From assembly GCF_014201375.1 (NCBI RefSeq), contig NZ_JACHDZ010000003.1, forward strand, positions 62,001 to 126,000: a stretch of 64,000 nucleotides of DNA. The letters run 5' to 3'. The translations under genes were made by a program, and so were the position numbers. Of the stretch, positions 17,933 through 26,323 are shown in pieces; position 1 is the stretch's first letter, and every line of letters begins with the position of its first letter. The notes beneath the pieces were generated by a model, which ran no database searches, was not told the DNA's origin, and worked only from the letters and a program-made list of their open reading frames with translations. The stretch is from Tunturiibacter empetritectus. Lineage in GTDB: Bacteria; Acidobacteriota; Terriglobia; Terriglobales; Acidobacteriaceae.

Positions 17933-18967
17933 CTAAGCAACATCGCTCCAGTCAAGAATCACCTTTCCGGAGTTCCCCGACCGCATCGCCGCGAAGCCAT
18001 CCTCGTAGTCACGCCAGTTCATCCGGTGCGTAATCACGCCCGAGATATCCAGCCCACTCTGAAGCATCACGGTCATCTTGTACCAGGTCTCATACATCTC
18101 CCGTCCGTAGATGCCGCGGATCGTAAGTTGATTGAACACCACTTGATTCCAATTAATCGAAATGTCCTCCGAAGGAATCCCGAGCATTGCAATCTTCGCG
18201 CCATGGCTCATATTCGCGAGCATATCCCGAAACGCATTCGGATTTCCCGACATCTCCAGCCCCACATCGAAGCCCTCCTGCATATGCAGCCTCTGCTGAA
18301 TCTCCTTCAGTGGAGTCGCCCGAGGATCGACCGCAAGCGTCACCCCCACCTTCTCCGCCAGCGTCCTGCGATACTCGTTCGGATCCGAGATCACCACATG
18401 TCGAGCCCCCGCATGTCGAGCCACAGCCGCAGCCATAATCCCAATCGGCCCTGCCCCAGTAACCAGAACATCCTCGCCCAGCACCGGAAACGCCAGCGCT
18501 GTATGCACCGCATTGCCTAACGGATCGAAGATCGCCGCAATCTCACGCGGCACGCCAGCGCTGTGAATCCAGATATTCGACATCGGCAGCACAACGTACT
18601 CCGCGAACGCCCCGTTACGATTCACCCCAACGCCCAGCGTGAACGCACAAAGATGCCGCCGCCCCGCAAGGCAGTTGCGGCAGCGCCCGCAGACCACATG
18701 CCCCTCACCGCTCACCAGCTGCCCAATCGGGATATCGTTTACATTCGACCCAACCGCCACCACCTCGCCGACAAACTCATGTCCAATCGTCAGCCCCTGT
18801 TTGATAGTCGAACGAGCCCAAGCATCCCACTCATAGATGTGAAGGTCTGTGCCGCAAATCCCGGTAGCCAGAACCCGAATCTTAACGTCGTTGATACCCA
18901 TCTCAGGCTCAGGAACATCCTCGAGCCACAGGCCGCGCTCTTCGCGGCTCTTCACTAATGCCTTCAC
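17933..18967 (-). CDS. tdh: L-threonine 3-dehydrogenase
   Basis: Zinc-dependent medium-chain dehydrogenase that oxidises threonine to 2-amino-3-ketobutyrate with NAD. It follows the E. coli Tdh sequence closely: [15 protein letters not shown] with the catalytic-zinc Cys, GHEFVGEV, structural-zinc cysteines in [45 protein letters not shown] and [14 protein letters not shown]. The GTG at 18967 is chosen because AGGAAAGG lies nine bases upstream and it gives 344 residues, matching E. coli's 341. The open frame runs 19 codons further to a TTG at 19024. The usual partner kbl is not in the window. Confidence 0.92.
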   Translation of the reverse strand: MKALVKSREERGLWLEDVPEPEMGINDVKIRVLATGICGTDLHIYEWDAWARSTIKQGLTIGHEFVGEVVAVGSNVNDIPIGQLVSGEGHVVCGRCRNCLAGRRHLCAFTLGVGVNRNGAFAEYVVLPMSNIWIHSAGVPREIAAIFDPLGNAVHTALAFPVLGEDVLVTGAGPIGIMAAAVARHAGARHVVISDPNEYRRTLAEKVGVTLAVDPRATPLKEIQQRLHMQEGFDVGLEMSGNPNAFRDMLANMSHGAKIAMLGIPSEDISINWNQVVFNQLTIRGIYGREMYETWYKMTVMLQSGLDISGVITHRMNWRDYEDGFAAMRSGNSGKVILDWSDVA

Positions 18968-19172
18968 TTGGGGGAACCTTTCCTGTTGCGTCTCGCAGCT
19001 GACTCGCGGCCTCGTCGAAGACAACCCGCAGTTAACATTCTAGTCTGCATTGCATCGTCCGCAGCCACCGCCCTACAATCGCCAGCATCAGGCTATAAGA
19101 TGAGAGGACGTGATAATTTCTCAAGACTCACAGCGGAACGCCGCTCCATCTGATCAACCTCAAGCGAGACCC

Positions 19173-20228
19173 ATGCTCTTTCCCACCGATGACCTTCGCA
19201 TTACCTGGACCAAAGTCGTCCTCCCGCCCGTCGCCCTCGAAGATGAGCTCCCCATCACCGAAGCCGCTTCGGCGACCGTCTACAAAGCCCGCACCGAGAT
19301 CATCAAAATCCTCCGCGGCGAAGACCACCGCCTCCTCGTAGTCGTCGGCCCCTGCTCCATCCACGACACCGACGCCGCCCGCGAGTACGCCGAACTCCTC
19401 AAATCCGCCATCGCCGAGCACTCCCGCGACCTCTGCATCATCATGCGCGTCTACTTCGAGAAGCCCCGCACCACCCTCGGCTGGAAGGGCCTCATCAACG
19501 ACCCCTACCTCGATCAGTCTTTCAAGATCAACGACGGCCTCCGCAAGGCCCGCCATCTCCTCCTCGATCTCGCCGAGATGGGCGTCCCCGCCGGCACCGA
19601 GTTCCTCGACATGATCTCCCCGCAATACGTCTCCTCCCTCGTAAGCTGGGGAGCCATCGGCGCTCGCACCACCGAAAGCCAGGTCCACCGCGAGCTCGTC
19701 TCCGGCCTCTCCTGCCCCGTCGGCTTCAAAAATGGCACCTCCGGCAATGTGCAGATCGCCATCGAGGCCATCCTCTCCGCCAATGAGGCGCACAACTTCC
19801 TCGGCCACACCAAGCACGGCCAGACCGCCATCTTCGTCACCAAAGGCAACCAGGACTGCCACATCATCCTGCGCGGCGGCCGCAACACCACCAACTATGA
19901 TGCCGCTGCCGTAGAAGACACCTGCAAGCAGATGGAAAAAGCCGGCATCCGTCCCCAGGTTATGATCGACTGCAGCCACGCTAACAGCCACAAAGACCAC
20001 ACCCAGCAGTCAGCCGTAGCCCGCAACGTAGCCGCCCAGATCGTCGCCGGAGACAATCGCATCATGGGCGTCATGCTCGAAAGCAACCTCGTCGCAGGCG
20101 CGCAAAAACTAATCCCCGGCAAACCCCTCGTCTACGGCCAATCCATCACCGACGCCTGCATCGACTGGCCCGAAACCAAAACCGCCCTCGCCGAACTAGC
20201 CGCAGCCGTCCGCTCCGCCCGCAGCTAG
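19173..20228 (+). CDS. 3-deoxy-7-phosphoheptulonate synthase, class I (AroF/G/H type)
   Basis: Joins phosphoenolpyruvate and erythrose 4-phosphate in the first committed step of aromatic amino acid synthesis. Class I signatures are VVGPCSIHD, MRVYFEKPRTTLGWKG, GARTTESQVHRE, GFKNGTSG, DCSHANSHKD and ESNL. Start set at the ATG at 19173, giving 351 residues, the size of E. coli AroG; a GTG at 19110 in the same frame would add 21 residues. Which of the Phe-, Tyr- or Trp-sensitive types it is cannot be told, so no symbol is given. Confidence 0.92.
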   Translation: MLFPTDDLRITWTKVVLPPVALEDELPITEAASATVYKARTEIIKILRGEDHRLLVVVGPCSIHDTDAAREYAELLKSAIAEHSRDLCIIMRVYFEKPRTTLGWKGLINDPYLDQSFKINDGLRKARHLLLDLAEMGVPAGTEFLDMISPQYVSSLVSWGAIGARTTESQVHRELVSGLSCPVGFKNGTSGNVQIAIEAILSANEAHNFLGHTKHGQTAIFVTKGNQDCHIILRGGRNTTNYDAAAVEDTCKQMEKAGIRPQVMIDCSHANSHKDHTQQSAVARNVAAQIVAGDNRIMGVMLESNLVAGAQKLIPGKPLVYGQSITDACIDWPETKTALAELAAAVRSARS

Positions 20229-20286
20229 CCGAGAACTTCCACCAATGCCTCTGTTCAGGCAGCGCACAATTGGGTATATCCTCGTC

Positions 20287-20307
20287 TAGAAAATCGTATA
20301 GAAAATC
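20287..20307 (+). repeat. Tandem TAGAAAATC direct repeat at a start codon
   Basis: TAGAAAATC occurs at 20287-20295 and 20299-20307, twelve bases apart, directly in front of the ATG of the DUF1080 gene. There is no Shine-Dalgarno sequence there; the repeat may be a protein-binding site or chance. Confidence 0.35.
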
Positions 20308-21096
20308 ATGCGCATCCACACTTCGCTCCTCGCCCTCGCAACCGTGACCGTCCTCGCCGCCACCGCCTTTGCGCAACAGTCCGCCGCGCCAAAACACGAG
20401 GACACCGAAGTCTACGAGCCCGTCCCCCCAATCGTCACACCAGGCACCACCGACTTTGCGCCTCCCTCCGACGCAATCGTCCTCTTCGACGGGAAAAACC
20501 TCGACCAGTGGGTCTCCACCAAAGACAAATCCCCCGCTCAGTGGACCGTAGCCGACGGCATCCTCACCGTCAGCAAAGCACCCGGATCCGGCAACATCGA
20601 AACCAAACGCACCTTCAAGAACTACCAGCTCCACATCGAGTGGCGAATCCCCGAGAACATTACCGGCAGCGACCAGGCCCGCGGCAACAGCGGCGTCTTC
20701 CTTGCCTCCACCGGCACAGGAGACGCTGGCTACGAGCTCCAGATCCTCGACTCCTACAACAACAAAACCTACGTCAACGGCCAGGCCGGCAGCATCTACA
20801 AACAAGGCATTCCCCTCGCCAATCCAAACCGCAAACCCGGCGAGTGGCAGACCTACAACATAATCTGGACCGCACCCAACTTCAACGAAGACGGCACCCT
20901 CAAGACCCCCGCCTACGCTACTGTCTTCTTCAACGGCGTCCTCGTCCAGAATCACTTCGAACTAAAAGGCGAGACGCGCTACATCGGCCAGCCCTTCTAC
21001 AAAAAGTACGACACTGCCCCCATCAAACTCCAGGCCCACGGCGACAAAAGCGAACCCATCAGCTTCCGCAACATCTGGGTCCGCGAACTCAAATAG
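20308..21096 (+). CDS. Secreted DUF1080 (3-keto-disaccharide hydrolase-like) protein
   Basis: 262 residues with a Sec signal peptide (residues 1 to about 22, ending AFAQ) and a single DUF1080 domain of concanavalin-like beta-sandwich fold. Its marks are IVLFDGKNLDQW, WRIPE, GNSGVFL, ELQILDSYNN and QTYNIIWTAP. Characterised relatives hydrolyse 3-keto-glycosides in the periplasm. No sugar 3-dehydrogenase gene lies nearby, so the substrate here is not deduced. Confidence 0.85.
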   Translation: MRIHTSLLALATVTVLAATAFAQQSAAPKHEDTEVYEPVPPIVTPGTTDFAPPSDAIVLFDGKNLDQWVSTKDKSPAQWTVADGILTVSKAPGSGNIETKRTFKNYQLHIEWRIPENITGSDQARGNSGVFLASTGTGDAGYELQILDSYNNKTYVNGQAGSIYKQGIPLANPNRKPGEWQTYNIIWTAPNFNEDGTLKTPAYATVFFNGVLVQNHFELKGETRYIGQPFYKKYDTAPIKLQAHGDKSEPISFRNIWVRELK

Positions 21097-21136
21097 CAAC
21101 CTTCCCACACCGAAGAGATGTTGATCTCCTCTCAAA

Positions 21137-21778
21137 CTAACGTGTCGGAACTTCCAGCAGAGCGTCAAATATTCGGTTAGCAACCTTCTTGATGACAGTC
21201 TTATTCAAAAGATGGTTTTCCAATTGAGATTCGAGTACGAGAGCAGAGATCACAGGTCCCAGGGTTTGGACCGCGACCGCCCGACTGATCGCATCTTTTC
21301 CTTTCGCGGCTGCCCCTAGTATGTCTGCAAGCTTCTTTTCCTCAGTCCGGTAGAGGATTCCGGCGTACAACGTCTGCAGCCTCTTCTTCGATTCAGGATG
21401 CCGCAAGGCAAAAAGTTTGAACTCCAATACTAAAAGGGACCACGCCTGGTCCTCAGTGCGCTCGAGGAAAAAATTTCGAAGAGCATTCATGTTCCCGTCA
21501 ACGGTCGTTGATGCGGCCAGAATCTTTTCCATTCGAGCCCGGTGACAACTCGCGCGGTCTTCAATGAGCGCGAGAAAGATGTCCTCCTTACTCTTGAATT
21601 GCGCATAGATCGCGCCCTTGGTGCGACCGGCAAGAGCCGCAATCTCTCCCAGTTCTGCCCCTTCGTATCCGTCCCGTACAAAGATCGTTTCAGCGGCCTG
21701 GAGTAAAAGCCCCCGCGTCTCTCTTGTTCTGAGTTCGTGTTTGTTGGCTGTTTTGACTGTCATCTTCTCTGATCTCAT
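21137..21778 (-). CDS. TetR-family transcriptional regulator
   Basis: About 213 residues. The N-terminal helix-turn-helix reads AAETIFVRDGYEGAELGEIAALAGRTKGAIYAQFKSKEDIF, in the usual TetR order, split here only for description. The C-terminal ligand domain is not recognisable by family. Start at 21778 or 21763 (both ATG, neither with a strong ribosome binding site); the frame is open to 21862. Likely target: the palindrome TACGTACTAGTAGGTA at 23246-23261, overlapping the promoter of the secreted protein gene on the same strand. Confidence 0.85.
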   Translation of the reverse strand: MRSEKMTVKTANKHELRTRETRGLLLQAAETIFVRDGYEGAELGEIAALAGRTKGAIYAQFKSKEDIFLALIEDRASCHRARMEKILAASTTVDGNMNALRNFFLERTEDQAWSLLVLEFKLFALRHPESKKRLQTLYAGILYRTEEKKLADILGAAAKGKDAISRAVAVQTLGPVISALVLESQLENHLLNKTVIKKVANRIFDALLEVPTR

Positions 21779-21921
21779 TTTAGTGAAGTAAGTTTTTTCT
21801 CGGCTGCGGAAACGCGCTCCGGACAATGGTACTGGGCAATCGTGAAGACTGTTCCTCATCATAGTGTGGTTCGAGGACGGACTCAGTCCAGGCTGACTGG
21901 AGCATCTGATGACTGCGAGCC

Positions 21922-22095
21922 CTAGTCCTTAGGTATGCCTGACCTCGCCGTCACAAGAGCCTGACGGAGCTCCTGATTGGTCTTGAGAAGATCACAGACA
22001 AGCGAGCGCAGGGAATTGAGTTGGTGATCCATTTCGAGGTGGGAATCGTTACTCCAACGGTTGTCAGTCGTGTGCGGAATTTCGCGGCTGTTCAT
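21922..22095 (-). CDS. Small 57-residue protein, unknown
   Basis: A short ORF too small for common length cut-offs. ATG at 22095 is preceded by AGAGAGGAAAC, a good ribosome binding site. It encodes a protein starting MNSREIPHTTDNRW with a predicted amphipathic helix in the second half (LNSLRSLVCDLLKTNQELRQ), then ends GIPKD. The heptad-like Leu spacing suggests self-association or binding to a partner. It lies between the secreted protein gene and tetR on the same strand. No family recognised. Confidence 0.5.
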   Translation of the reverse strand: MNSREIPHTTDNRWSNDSHLEMDHQLNSLRSLVCDLLKTNQELRQALVTARSGIPKD

Positions 22096-22174
22096 GTTTC
22101 CTCTCTGTTGTCGCTCAAAGCCCAGAAAGTGAAGTTCTTGTTACAGGGTCGAAACGAGCGAGAAACTCTCTAAG

Positions 22175-22209
22175 AGCGCCGTCACACAGCCTCCATGACG
22201 GACGGCGCT
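22175..22209 (-). terminator. Possible terminator hairpin
   Basis: AGCGCCGTC (22175-22183) and GACGGCGCT (22201-22209) form a perfect nine-base stem just downstream of the secreted protein gene. There is only a weak T-run (CTTAGAG) after it on the minus strand, so termination may be partial, allowing read-through to the small ORF and tetR. Confidence 0.45.
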
Positions 22210-22218
22210 TCTGCGGAT

Positions 22219-23229
22219 CTACGAAGCAGGATTGACTGTGTTTTTCGCTGAGTTGCTCTTGTCGGCGTTCTTCAGCACGGTAGCGTAGTGCTTGGCAATA
22301 CTTTTGGCGACGTGGTCCGCGACGTTTGTGCTCTCGGACTCGCCCCGCATCGTGGCCGTAATCTGTTCGCTCGTGTTCAGCCTTCCCGACGAATCGGTGA
22401 AAGTGACATCGAACTTCATCTGCGTGGTCCCAACAAACATTCCAGCAGGGCCCAGAGCCGCGCGCTTCACCGAGCTTCCTTCCTTGAAAGTCGCAATCGA
22501 CAGGTGAACCTTGTACTGTGGGCACGCACCCTGACCATTATCTTCGCCACCCCGGTAGACATGCGCGACTTCTTTCGTACTCTGAATACGATCGATCAAG
22601 TGCTCGTAGACGAGTGCTCGATAGGCAGCCGGTACCTCAGCTTGATCCCAGTTGGGAGCGGACACAAGCACGCTCTTCGGTTCAATCGGGGCGTTCCGGC
22701 AGACAGTGTCCGAAAGTTTCCGTGGCGGGACAGGGGTTAGGACGAAGCTCTCAAGAGCACGGTCTGCCTCTTTGGCTGGTAGTAAGAAAACCGCAGCGTG
22801 ATAGCCGCCGCTGCTGTCGGTGAACTCAACCGTAAGCATGTCTACCCGGTGATGCATAACAGCTGCAGCTGCAACGCCACCACCATCCGGAATCGTCATT
22901 CTCAAGAGCCTTCCGCCAATACCCCAGATTTCGACTCTCTGGTTGCCAGCACTCACCGCCGTTACAGCACTGCGCTGAATGGACGTATTGCCCGACTTTC
23001 CTGTGAACGTAAGAGCATCCCCGCTGAGCGTCAATGTCCCTTTTTTATTGGGCTTCATATCAGGAAGCCCATACACATGCTCAGCCTTGGCGGACTTCCA
23101 GGTTGCGACAGTGGCAAGAACGGCATGATCTTGGGAAACAACCTGGATGGTTGCAGCCGAGAGATGGGTTGGCACGCATAAAGACGCGTGAAGGATAAGC
23201 ACGAACGGTGCACCGGATAGATATCTCAT
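22219..23229 (-). CDS. Secreted protein of unknown function
   Basis: 336 residues from the ATG at 23229, preceded by the perfect ribosome binding site AGGAGGTAT. A Sec signal peptide runs to about HLSAA. The mature part has two beta-rich regions and about four Cys; the C-terminal part contains SGRLNTSEQITATMRGESESTN and a helix. No family recognised. The longer frame up to 23619 is rejected because it overlaps the promoter and the divergent cytochrome gene. Regulated, probably by the adjacent TetR protein, through the operator overlapping its -10 box. Confidence 0.7.
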   Translation of the reverse strand: MRYLSGAPFVLILHASLCVPTHLSAATIQVVSQDHAVLATVATWKSAKAEHVYGLPDMKPNKKGTLTLSGDALTFTGKSGNTSIQRSAVTAVSAGNQRVEIWGIGGRLLRMTIPDGGGVAAAAVMHHRVDMLTVEFTDSSGGYHAAVFLLPAKEADRALESFVLTPVPPRKLSDTVCRNAPIEPKSVLVSAPNWDQAEVPAAYRALVYEHLIDRIQSTKEVAHVYRGGEDNGQGACPQYKVHLSIATFKEGSSVKRAALGPAGMFVGTTQMKFDVTFTDSSGRLNTSEQITATMRGESESTNVADHVAKSIAKHYATVLKNADKSNSAKNTVNPAS

Positions 23230-23245
23230 ATACCTCCTAATAAAA

Positions 23246-23261
23246 TACGTACTAGTAGGTA
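23246..23261. promoter_or_regulatory. TetR-type operator palindrome
   Basis: TACGTACTAGTAGGTA has the form TAC-N-TAC-TA-GTA-N-GTA, perfect except the N positions, and extends to an outer A-T pair. It overlaps the -10 box and probable start site of the secreted protein gene, the normal place for repression. Assignment to the nearby TetR protein is inferred. Confidence 0.65.
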
Positions 23262-23288
23262 TATATATAAATGCCTGACAAAAGTCAA
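23260..23288 (-). promoter_or_regulatory. Sigma-70-type promoter of the secreted protein gene
   Basis: On the minus strand TTGACT (23288-23283), a 17-base spacer, then TATATA (23265-23260). The expected start of transcription near 23253 leaves a short leader of about 24 bases before the ATG at 23229. Confidence 0.7.
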
Positions 23289-23427
23289 TTGCACTGCCTC
23301 GAATGGCTCCTCTTGAAGGAGCTGAAAATAATCTGAGCGCCCGAAGCCAAAACGCCCTTAGAAACCAGCGAAAGGTCGACAAGCAATAAAAATGTAGCGC
23401 CTCCATTCTCGGTGCTATCCTCCGGGT

Positions 23428-24207
23428 GTGCCACGCACGACCGTACTGCGCGAATCCGAAGATCCCCGCCACACCGCACTCGTTCGCCTCACGCATTGGA
23501 TAACAACCGCAGCCTTCTTCGCCCTGCTGTTGACCGGCATTGAGATCGTCATCTCTCATCCCCGTTTCTACTGGGGCGAGACCGGCAACGTGAACATGAC
23601 TCCGCTCGTCAACCTGCATATTCCTTCATCACGGGGGACAGTACCGACTGGCTATCGTGTCCTCCCCGACCAGAACGGCTGGAGTCGTTACCTCCACTTT
23701 GAGGCCGCATGGGTTCTCGTTCTCACGGGGCTGATCTACCTCGGGGCAAGCCTGTGGAACGGGCACCTCCGCAACGACCTGTTCCCTCCCCGTGGCCATC
23801 GCACCTGGCGAGCCTACCGCGACGTGATCGCAATGTACCTCCACCGCCGCCCACCCTCTGAGGTATCCGGGGCTCATGGTTACAACGTGATGCAGCGGAC
23901 CGCCTACCTGACTGTAATCTTCGTGCTCTTCCCGCTCATCATCTGGACGGGCCTCGCTCAATCGCCGTCGCTTGTCTCCGCCTATCCCTTCCTCGCAACC
24001 GCACTCGGAGGCCGGCAGTCCGCACGCACGCTGCACTTCCTCATCTCCGGAGCACTCCTGCTCTTTGTCCTTACTCACATCGCCATGGTCATCCACGCAG
24101 GCTTTCGCAGCCATGTCCGGGCGATGATCACCGGTCGCCGCTCCGACACTCCCGCACCCACGCAAGCAGCTCCCCAACCTGTAGCATCCCTCCCGGAGCA
24201 GCCATGA
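23428..24207 (+). CDS. Membrane cytochrome b subunit (b561/hydrogenase-type)
   Basis: 259 residues with four to five transmembrane helices and haem-ligand candidate His in LTHWITT (helix I), YLHFEAAW, ARTLHFLIS and LTHIAMVIHA. This resembles the di-haem cytochrome b subunit that passes electrons between quinones and a periplasmic oxidoreductase. GTG start at 23428. It overlaps the molybdopterin oxidoreductase gene by four bases (ATGA), so the two very likely form one complex. Confidence 0.8.
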   Translation: MPRTTVLRESEDPRHTALVRLTHWITTAAFFALLLTGIEIVISHPRFYWGETGNVNMTPLVNLHIPSSRGTVPTGYRVLPDQNGWSRYLHFEAAWVLVLTGLIYLGASLWNGHLRNDLFPPRGHRTWRAYRDVIAMYLHRRPPSEVSGAHGYNVMQRTAYLTVIFVLFPLIIWTGLAQSPSLVSAYPFLATALGGRQSARTLHFLISGALLLFVLTHIAMVIHAGFRSHVRAMITGRRSDTPAPTQAAPQPVASLPEQP

Positions 24208-24962
24208 CTCCTATCTCACGACGCAAACTCATCACCTCTGGCCTGGCCGCGACCGCCGGAGTCTCGGGCCTCGCCGTCGCCTCCCATCTCTCTCGCCGCT
24301 TCGGACTCATCCCACCCGACTGCGCCGGTCCTTATGGCCTCGGCACCACACTCACCTACGCCGCGCAACGTCTCATCACCACGCACTCGCTGGCGCGTGA
24401 GTTCCCACGCGGAATGATCTCGAAGATGCCATTTGCCAACGCAATCGCCCCACCCAACGACGCCTTCAAGGCTCATCAGGCAAGTGGATTCGCCAACTGG
24501 AAGCTGGACGTCGAAGGCATGGTCGCGCATCCCACCAGCTTCTCGCTCTCCGATCTCCGCAGCATGCCTCTTCGCAGCCAGATCACCGAGGTCGCCTGCG
24601 AAGAGGGCTGGTCGTACATCGCCGAATGGATCGGCACCCCGCTCATCGACGTGCTCCACAGCGCAGGGATCCTGCCGCAGGCGCGTTACATCGTCTACCA
24701 CTCCATCGATGCCGACTGGTGGGATAGCATCGACATGGCTGACGCCCTGCATCCTCAAACGCTCCTTACCTGGGGCATGAACGACGGGGACCTCCCGGTC
24801 TCCTTCGGCGGCCCTCTTCGCCTCCGCGTCCCCCGCCAGCTCGGCTACAAGAGTGTGAAGTTCATCCAGCGCATCACAGCCACCGATTCGCTCAAAGGCT
24901 TCGGAAAAGGTTTGGGCTCCTCGGAGCCCGAATTCGGCTATTCCTGGTACGCAGGCATCTAA
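24204..24962 (+). CDS. Tat-exported molybdopterin-dependent oxidoreductase (sulfite oxidase fold)
   Basis: 252 residues. A twin-arginine signal SRRKLIT lies at residues 5-11. The sulfite oxidase-type Mo-binding domain follows, with the molybdenum-ligand Cys132 in ITEVACEEGWSYIAEW, and later PRQLGYKSVKFIQRI. This is the single-domain type related to MsrP/YedY rather than a full sulfite oxidase with a dimerisation domain. Paired with the cytochrome b upstream. The substrate, possibly a sulfoxide or sulfite, is not determined. Confidence 0.85.
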   Translation: MTPISRRKLITSGLAATAGVSGLAVASHLSRRFGLIPPDCAGPYGLGTTLTYAAQRLITTHSLAREFPRGMISKMPFANAIAPPNDAFKAHQASGFANWKLDVEGMVAHPTSFSLSDLRSMPLRSQITEVACEEGWSYIAEWIGTPLIDVLHSAGILPQARYIVYHSIDADWWDSIDMADALHPQTLLTWGMNDGDLPVSFGGPLRLRVPRQLGYKSVKFIQRITATDSLKGFGKGLGSSEPEFGYSWYAGI

Positions 24963-25018
24963 AGACATCGGCGCGTCCGCACATCCGAACCGATCTGCAG
25001 CACGCTAGCAAGTTCGTC

Positions 25019-25714
25019 CTACGCCTCGAAGACACCCACCACATCCCCTGCGTCGCGGCTCTTCGGCAACTTCACAGCCGCCAGCATCAGCCATATGAAC
25101 CCCAGGTATCGAGTGACTGGGATCAGAAAGTTTGCCGGATATACAAGCAGACTGAGCGAAGAGAACTCTCCCGCAACTGCGACAAGCATTCCCAGTACAA
25201 CCAACCAGCGTGGAAGAAGACAAAAAAAATAGCACGTGACGCACACCCCTGCGGCCAGCAAGCCGAATCCAACCGCGTAGGCAGCTCCTCCAAACAGAAA
25301 GCTGAGAAAGAAGATAGCCCGAACCACCGGCACAGACGCGGCAACATCAGACAAAGACAACACCCAGCCGAATAGTCCGGAAAGAATCAACGCGCTGGCC
25401 GCCGTCAATCCGCCAAAGAGCGCGATCTTCGTACCCGCAGCCCGAACCCCCAAAAACTGCAACCGGCTGACCATGGTGACGGCAAAGAGCCCGAGAGGTA
25501 CGGCGGAGGCGAATAAGAAGAAGTTGCTCACCCGGACAGCGGCGGGGTTTTGTTCAAAAAAGGCGCGGACAGCCTCAGCCGCCGCAAAAGGGTTGATATA
25601 AGGCGCCCCGTGCCGGAGCGTCGCGGCTGCTACGAGACCCGCCGCGAACAGCAGGATGTGTATCGTCCCGAGCAGAGTTAACGAAGGTCCACGAAATTTC
25701 GAAGATACTTTCAT
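25019..25714 (-). CDS. Multi-pass membrane protein, MarR-linked
   Basis: About 231 residues and six or seven hydrophobic helices, with a repeated four-helix look (GTIHILLFAAGLVAAATL, FFLFASAVPLGLFAVTMV, ALFGGLTAASALILSGL). It could be a DUF4386-like protein, but I cannot assign a function. Start at the ATG 25714; upstream codons lie in the operator region. Divergent from the marR gene with the palindrome at 25722-25740 between them, so it is the likely target of that regulator. Confidence 0.6.
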   Translation of the reverse strand: MKVSSKFRGPSLTLLGTIHILLFAAGLVAAATLRHGAPYINPFAAAEAVRAFFEQNPAAVRVSNFFLFASAVPLGLFAVTMVSRLQFLGVRAAGTKIALFGGLTAASALILSGLFGWVLSLSDVAASVPVVRAIFFLSFLFGGAAYAVGFGLLAAGVCVTCYFFCLLPRWLVVLGMLVAVAGEFSSLSLLVYPANFLIPVTRYLGFIWLMLAAVKLPKSRDAGDVVGVFEA

Positions 25715-25721
25715 AATGTAA

Positions 25722-25740
25722 TCGTTTATATTATAAATGA
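25722..25740. promoter_or_regulatory. MarR-type operator
   Basis: TTTATA-T-TATAAA (25725-25737) is a perfect inverted repeat and extends to TCG...TGA with one mismatch. It lies in the 54-base gap between divergent genes, where an autoregulating MarR protein would bind. Confidence 0.6.
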
Positions 25741-25768
25741 ATATTAAATGCAATGATATTCTTACGAC

Positions 25769-26269
25769 ATGGACCACAAAGAGATGGAAAGAGGACAGCC
25801 GGCATTTCTGCTCGCGCAGTTGGGCGCGCATGCCGCCAATCAATTCACCGAGCGATTAGCTGTGCTGCAACTTACCCCAGCGGATGCGGGGATACTGCGG
25901 TTGCTGCGCGTCGCGGCGGCGATCAGCCAGCAGGAACTCTCCGAGAAGTTGCGCATCCATCCAAGCCGCCTGGTGGCCATCCTGGACAATCTGGAACGCC
26001 GCCAACTTGTCGAGCGAAAGCCAAACCCCAACGACCGGCGGCTGTATTCGCTACATCTGACGAAGGATGGGGGCGAAATCCTGGAGCGAATTGGTAAGGT
26101 GGCCCGCGAGCACCAGGAAGCGCTTCTCTCCGCATTGAACGCCGCCGATCGCAAGAAATTGACGGAGTTGCTCCAGCAGGTTGGAGACCAGCAGGGGCTC
26201 ACGCGCGGTGTTCACCCTGGGTATCAGCGGCTGGGCAAGACGAAGCCTGCCGACCTCAAGCATTCCTGA
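25769..26269 (+). CDS. MarR-family transcriptional regulator
   Basis: 166 residues with the winged helix of MarR: SQQELSEKLRIHPSRLVAILDNLERRQLVERKPNPNDRRLYSLHLT, in which DRR forms the wing tip. It is described here in pieces. Flanking helices would make the dimer interface. The neighbouring divergent membrane protein gene and the palindrome between them suggest control of that gene and itself. Confidence 0.85.
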   Translation: MDHKEMERGQPAFLLAQLGAHAANQFTERLAVLQLTPADAGILRLLRVAAAISQQELSEKLRIHPSRLVAILDNLERRQLVERKPNPNDRRLYSLHLTKDGGEILERIGKVAREHQEALLSALNAADRKKLTELLQQVGDQQGLTRGVHPGYQRLGKTKPADLKHS

Positions 26270-26323
26270 AGTGCTGCACCAACCACCTTCGCGTCCTCTG
26301 CTAGCATTAAACTCTTGGCCTTT

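Noticed and set aside
22219..23619. Long version of the secreted protein starting at 23619
   Set aside because: It would cross a strong promoter and the divergent cytochrome gene; AGGAGG and a signal peptide start at 23229.
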